Source: Treponema sp. (lineage in GTDB: Bacteria; Spirochaetota; Spirochaetia; Treponematales; Breznakiellaceae). Taken from it: a stretch of 64,000 nucleotides of DNA. The stretch is taken from positions 42,739 to 106,738 of the forward strand of contig WQXU01000009.1 in NCBI GenBank assembly GCA_009781635.1. The letters run 5' to 3'. Shown here piece by piece: positions 62,579-64,000 of the stretch (the first letter of the stretch is position 1; each line of letters opens with the position of its first letter). The notes under the pieces are model-generated. The model had not been told where the DNA came from and ran no database searches. It worked only from the letters and a program-made list of their open reading frames with translations. The position numbers were made by a program, and so were the translations under genes.

Positions 62579-62781
62579 TGGATTTTGTTACTTACGAAAA
62601 TCAAGTTTGGAATATAATTATTAAGCCAAATATTGATAGAATGTTGGCGAATGACGATGATATTCTTTTTTCTGGTGTACAAATTAAGGAAAAAATCTGG
62701 CTATCATATGAACATTATAAAAATACCGTTCATACATATATGCATAATCCAGAGAGTTTAATTTTTTTGCTTTTACTTTAA
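62578..62781 (+). CDS. Small unknown ORF, possibly truncated gene
   Basis: 67 residues (VTYENQVWNIIIKPNIDRMLAND, then YEHYKNTVHTYMHNPESLIFLLLL). The C-terminus resembles the middle of larger phage- or defence-linked unknowns where Tyr-Met-x-Asn-Pro is followed by DRHK; here it ends in a short hydrophobic run, suggesting loss of the 3' part. The link is from memory and weak. Confidence 0.35.
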   Translation: MDFVTYENQVWNIIIKPNIDRMLANDDDILFSGVQIKEKIWLSYEHYKNTVHTYMHNPESLIFLLLL

Positions 62782-62808
62782 AAAATGAACTAAGTTCTGT
62801 TAATAATT

Positions 62809-63768
62809 TTACTTTTGTTTTCTAATAGGAAGTATTTTTTCCTCCTCTACTATTATAGTTTTTATATTATACAAAGAAGAATTAAGTATTTTATAATTAC
62901 TATGTTTGCCATTTATTCCAGGTGTATCAAATAAAACAATATTATTACCTTCTGTTAAAGAACTTTTAAAGCGAATGCCATCAAAATCGAATTCTCTTCT
63001 AAGCATTTCACAAATATATTGAGTAGGTAAGTAATCCATAATATTCCCATAATTCGGTTTTGACATATACTTAGCAATTGTTTTCATAATTGTAGCTTCT
63101 TGCCATAATGTATTATCTGCGTCTTTAATAGTAGATATGAAATCAAATAATTTTAATGGTTTATTTATTTCTATTTCTGCAACACTTATATATTGGCTAA
63201 TAATAGGTCGCATTTCTGAAATTGCAGTCTTAATATTTTCAGCACCATATAAATAACTTATACCTTCGGGATTAGCTCTTTGAGCAGTTGCTTTATCAGA
63301 AGGAGGAGCATCGGATTCTACCTCAGTATAACCCCAAAAATCATCATTATACACATCCTCTAAAACTTTTTTAGCATCAGGAGTCAATAATTTCTCCCAA
63401 TTACTATTACCTATTTTAGCAATAAAATTGGAATTATTTATTTTTTCTGAAAGCTCAAATAATTTCTTTGTTTTTTCCGGAAAATTAGAATAATCAATTG
63501 TTCTTGCACGATATATTTTTGATTTTTCATTTAATTTACATATTGCATACGATTTACATTCATCAAATAAATCAAATACTCTTTGCTTACATTCGAGAAA
63601 AAACCTATTTTTATTTTTTATTTCTTTTTCAAAATCGAGCCATATGTCATTTATATTTTCTTCTTTTTTCTTAAATAGATAAGCAAGAAGAAGTTGTAAT
63701 TTTATTATTTCATCATCTGTCTTTTGCAAATTTGATCTTAATTTTTCGTTAATTAATTGTTTTTCCAT
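62809..63768 (-). CDS. RES-domain protein with HEPN-like N-terminus
   Basis: 319 residues. The C-terminal half is a RES domain: IYRARTIDYS (Arg), RANPEGISYLYGAENIKTAISEMRP (Tyr, Glu), SVAEIEINKPLKLFDF, and FDGIRFKSSL..GNNIVLFD with the Ser. RES proteins such as MbcT degrade NAD+. The N-terminal 130 residues are helical and fit the HEPN/RES N-terminal domain described for such fusions. Unlike MbcT/Xre modules there is no antitoxin with a matching Xre domain next to it; the nearest candidate is the small ORF pair to its left on the opposite strand. Confidence 0.8.
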   Translation of the reverse strand: MEKQLINEKLRSNLQKTDDEIIKLQLLLAYLFKKKEENINDIWLDFEKEIKNKNRFFLECKQRVFDLFDECKSYAICKLNEKSKIYRARTIDYSNFPEKTKKLFELSEKINNSNFIAKIGNSNWEKLLTPDAKKVLEDVYNDDFWGYTEVESDAPPSDKATAQRANPEGISYLYGAENIKTAISEMRPIISQYISVAEIEINKPLKLFDFISTIKDADNTLWQEATIMKTIAKYMSKPNYGNIMDYLPTQYICEMLRREFDFDGIRFKSSLTEGNNIVLFDTPGINGKHSNYKILNSSLYNIKTIIVEEEKILPIRKQK

Positions 63769-63865
63769 ATATTTCTCTTATATAAAAATATTATTTTTCT
63801 CTGCACCAGTTTTTTGTTACTATTCCATAATTATATCAGTAATAGTTATATTTTGAAAAGATTAA

Positions 63866-64000
63866 TTAATATTTTTTACTGACGCTTGGGAACAACGTAA
63901 GTTGGGGGAGGTTGCGGATATTGTTCGAGGAGCCTCACCAAGACCTATTGAAGATCCAAAATGGTTTGATGAAAACTCTGACGTTGGTTGGCTTCGTATT
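63866..64000 (+). pseudogene. hsdS: Type I restriction specificity (HsdS) fragment without a start
   Basis: The last 135 bases read FTDAWEQRKLGEVADIVRGASPRPI and continue with GWLRI to the window edge, the conserved entry into a HsdS target-recognition domain. A stop (TAA 63863-63865) precedes it, and there is no ATG, GTG or TTG start or ribosome site before it. FTDAWEQRKLGE usually lies in the central conserved stretch between the two recognition domains, so this looks like a silent or detached half-gene. The rest is outside the window. Confidence 0.75.

Overview
The window reads as chromosomal DNA of a spirochaete, most likely a gut-type Treponema. This is inference from gene content: many lipoproteins, a large chemoreceptor, a fused aroDE, pyruvate:ferredoxin oxidoreductase, cellobiose phosphorylase, an EF-G paralogue, HEAT-repeat and DUF4139 secreted or surface-type proteins, and frequent TTG/GTG starts. 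No rRNA or marker gene fixes the species. From 1 to about 53 kb the DNA is moderate in GC with dense operons. From about 53 kb to the end it is clearly AT-rich and made of broken genes and defence-type genes.

Layout. 0-2.5 kb: end of a sigma-54 activator, lexA, holA. 2.5-8.1 kb (minus): a PAS hybrid histidine kinase split by a one-base frameshift inside its H-box, an HD-GYP response regulator and a methyl-accepting chemotaxis protein. 8.3-12.1 kb: nifJ with a structured leader. 12.1-14.1 kb: a CheY-like regulator and two FKBP isomerases. 14.1-27.6 kb is a phosphate region: phoU-phoB-phoR (minus), a first Pst operon (pstB1, pstS, pstC, pstA, pstB2), a MATE transporter, a second complete Pst operon on the minus strand (pstS, pstC, pstA, pstB) and a ZIP metal transporter. 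27.6-33.2 kb: a pRiA4b-ORF3-like protein, cellobiose phosphorylase and an Fe-S aldo/keto reductase. 33.3-39.4 kb: a membrane protein with a huge acidic repeat, Treponema-type unknowns and a run of tiny membrane peptides. 39.4-49.3 kb: aroDE, rpiA, an XRE-cupin regulator with an acyl-CoA synthetase, citrate synthase, an M15 peptidase, an EF-G paralogue and YjbQ. 49.3-53 kb: a DUF4139 protein, tRNA-Leu(CAA) and a HEAT protein.

53-64 kb accessory region: a minus-strand module of J-domain protein, WYL regulator and SPFH/band-7 protein is followed by interleaved fragments of an NAD-kinase-like gene and an ADP-ribosylglycohydrolase gene. A shared palindrome, TGACA-N5-TGTCA, sits in front of these units. 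Then come an FMN-binding lipoprotein, an esterase, a VOC-fold protein coupled to an RloA/RloB (AbiL-like) pair, a RES-domain protein and a start-less piece of a type I restriction specificity gene.

Main points of interest. The first Pst operon encodes two different ATPases whose motif losses are complementary, so a heterodimer would have one canonical and one dead nucleotide site. Both divergent pst promoter regions share a 44-bp array of four 11-bp Pho-box-like repeats, one of which also faces the ZIP gene. The SPFH/WYL/J-domain module with its palindromic operator and shuffled NAD/ADP-ribose genes could be an undescribed stress or defence locus. Four very short membrane ORFs at 38.45-38.94 kb, two sharing an identical tail, are easily missed.
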